Source: Prevotella sp. (GTDB lineage: Bacteria > Bacteroidota > Bacteroidia > Bacteroidales > Bacteroidaceae). From it: DNA of 57,522 nucleotides. How positions within the stretch are numbered: position 1 is the first letter of the stretch; every line of letters starts with the position of its first letter. Of the stretch, positions 56,377-57,522 are shown one piece after another. The stretch covers positions 1 through 57,522 of the forward strand of contig JAFLSG010000007.1 in the NCBI GenBank assembly GCA_022511065.1, written 5' to 3'. Under the pieces are notes generated by a model. It did not search any database. It saw only the letters and a program-made list of their open reading frames with translations, and had not been told where the DNA came from. The translations under genes were made by a program, and so were the position numbers.

Positions 56377-57246
56377 ATGAAGAAAATTTTACTTAGTGCA
56401 ATGGCTCTCGTAGCCGCAATGAGTGTGAATGCTCAGGAGTTCGGTCCGCTTACCGCTGAGGCAACTGCGGCTCTCGGTCTTACAGGAGATCTATCTCCTT
56501 TGGCAGCAGGTACGGAATTGGCAAAGACTGCAAGTGTGACCCTGACTGTTGCTAACGCTGATGACTTCAAGACAAGCGCTGGCATTGAGGGTATCACCCT
56601 CGGTGGAACAGACCTCGGTTCTACCGCATGTGTTCAGGGAAACTCGAATCCTCCAGGGGCAGCAGCTTCTGAAGGTCAGTATCCTGAGGCTGGCTGTGTT
56701 TACAAGTTTACTGTAAGCCAGGACGGTTATCTGTATGTATTCCACAAGTCTTCTGCCAACAAGAACTATGTAGTTTGGGAGAACAAGTTGCGCATCCCGT
56801 ACATCTATTCTGCAGCAGATGGTGGTGCATACGACCTGGAGAAGGTTGAGGGTGCTACTGTAACAGTTGATGGTATTATCAGTATTGCTGATGGTTTTGC
56901 TATTGATCAGGCACAGAACATCATCGGTACCGAGGGTAAGGGTGCTGGTACTTGCGTCATCAAGTTCCCCGTATATGCTGGTTGTGAGTATGATGTACAC
57001 GGAACAGGTACGAAGATGACCTTGGCAGGTTTCTATTTTGACACAACCGGTGATGCTACTGTTGCTGCAGGTGAAGTTACTCTGCTGACTGCAGGTGGCA
57101 TCGGCGAGGGTGGTGAGACTGGCATCAACGCTGTTAAGCCCGCTGAGAGTACAAACGGGGTAAAGTACAATCTCGCTGGCCAGCAGGTTGATGACACTTA
57201 CAAAGGTGTTGTTATCCAGAACGGCAAGAAGAGCATCCAGAAGTAA
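56377..57246 (+). CDS. secreted protein with C-terminal sorting-like tail
   Basis: A 289-residue exported protein (signal peptide MKKILLSAMALVAAMSVNAQ). The middle is a Gly/Ala/Thr-rich beta domain of no recognised family. The last 30 residues contain YNLAGQQV, YKGVVIQNG and a terminal basic end (KKSIQK). This pattern recurs at the ends of many Prevotella secreted proteins and resembles type IX secretion C-terminal domains, though it departs from the canonical form. It may be the last gene of the susCD operon, separated by a hairpin. It could be an adhesive or glycan-binding surface protein. Confidence 0.75.
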   Translation: MKKILLSAMALVAAMSVNAQEFGPLTAEATAALGLTGDLSPLAAGTELAKTASVTLTVANADDFKTSAGIEGITLGGTDLGSTACVQGNSNPPGAAASEGQYPEAGCVYKFTVSQDGYLYVFHKSSANKNYVVWENKLRIPYIYSAADGGAYDLEKVEGATVTVDGIISIADGFAIDQAQNIIGTEGKGAGTCVIKFPVYAGCEYDVHGTGTKMTLAGFYFDTTGDATVAAGEVTLLTAGGIGEGGETGINAVKPAESTNGVKYNLAGQQVDDTYKGVVIQNGKKSIQK

Positions 57247-57273
57247 GCAAGAACTTACATACGGAAACAATCA

Positions 57274-57303
57274 GGGAAGCACCACAACGTGCTTCCCTTT
57301 TTT
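57274..57303 (+). terminator. terminator of the pectin locus
   Basis: GGGAAGCAC (57274-57282) pairs perfectly with GTGCTTCCC (57289-57297), then six Ts. It is followed 40 nt later by repeat array 4. Confidence 0.9.
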
Positions 57304-57342
57304 ACTCCCCATTCCACCCAAATTATCCCCCCATCCATAAGA

Positions 57343-57518
57343 GGTATTCCTTTTCAGTCGTTCGGACTATCTCCACAACTCGTTCCGATGCTTTCTACGA
57401 CTCATAGAGATACTTCCTTACAGGGTATAGAAACTATCTCTTTACCTCGTGCAAAGCATTCCTATGACTCAAAGAAAGCATCAGCACAAACTATGCAAGC
57501 CATTCCTTGCAAAGAATG
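57343..57518. repeat. 22-nt period repeat array 4
   Basis: At least eight units at 22-nt steps (starts 57343, 57365, 57387, 57409, 57431, 57453, 57475, 57497) run to the window edge. One step shifts by 1 nt if aligned by content. Shared positions include ATTCC or ATCTC near the start and ACTC about 12 nt in (57376, 57399, 57466), and AAAGCAT begins two adjacent units. Units are more diverged than in arrays 1-3. The array probably continues beyond the window. Confidence 0.7.
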
Positions 57519-57522
57519 TGGG

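Overview
The window is chromosomal DNA from a Bacteroidales bacterium, most likely Prevotellaceae. The evidence is the SusC/SusD pair, a hybrid kinase/AraC regulator, the Mfa2-type lipoprotein and acidic residues after the lipobox cysteines. Promoters match the Bacteroidetes pattern TTTG-N19/20-TAnnTTTG; I could place both boxes upstream of tRNA-His, cysE, crcB, the trp operon and the GH28 gene. No transposase, phage module, rRNA or classical CRISPR array was seen. Species cannot be named from the sequence alone.

Layout. 1-6.3 kb (mostly - strand): tRNA-His, secG, a TPR-like protein, a sigma-54 activator fused in frame to LptE, a flippase-like membrane protein, a PdxA homologue that has lost its known active-site residues, and rlmN. 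6.4-13.2 kb: a 1,227-residue GT2 + HIT-like (DUF4922) + SpoIID protein overlapping an AmpG-like permease, then cysE and an Mfa2-like lipoprotein. 13.4-26.5 kb: crcB, a compact hybrid two-component regulator, a sodium-solute symporter, stand-alone trpB2, hsp20, mfd, and a five-gene run (polyprenol-phosphate mannosyltransferase-like, plsC, metallophosphoesterase, MmcQ/YjbR, DUF6078-like). 26.7-35.3 kb (- strand): GH31-GH95 and GH43-GH97, four exo-acting glycosidases without their own SusC/D. 35.5-43.7 kb: myo-inositol-phosphate synthase and a complete trpBEGDCFA operon behind a leader peptide (three consecutive Trp codons) with an attenuator. 44.0-57.2 kb: a pectin-type utilisation locus (GH28-GH105-third module fusion, PL1 pectate lyase, SusC, SusD, two small exported proteins).

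The most unusual pattern is not a gene. At four separate operon ends (about 13.8, 26.6, 43.8 and 57.4 kb) there is an intergenic array of degenerate repeats with the same 22-nt period, often resolvable into 11-nt halves, but with a different consensus in each array. Each lies beside or near an intrinsic terminator. A perfect 11-bp tandem duplication at the left edge may be the end of a fifth. The units are contiguous, so this is not CRISPR, and 22 is not a multiple of 3, so it is not coding. It looks like a dispersed class of period-22 minisatellites whose sequence diverges while its spacing is kept.

The trp attenuator, the pectin locus and most housekeeping genes are recognisable known biology. 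The activator-LptE fusion, the residue-depleted PdxA, the GT/HIT/SpoIID-AmpG pair and the 22-nt arrays deserve follow-up.
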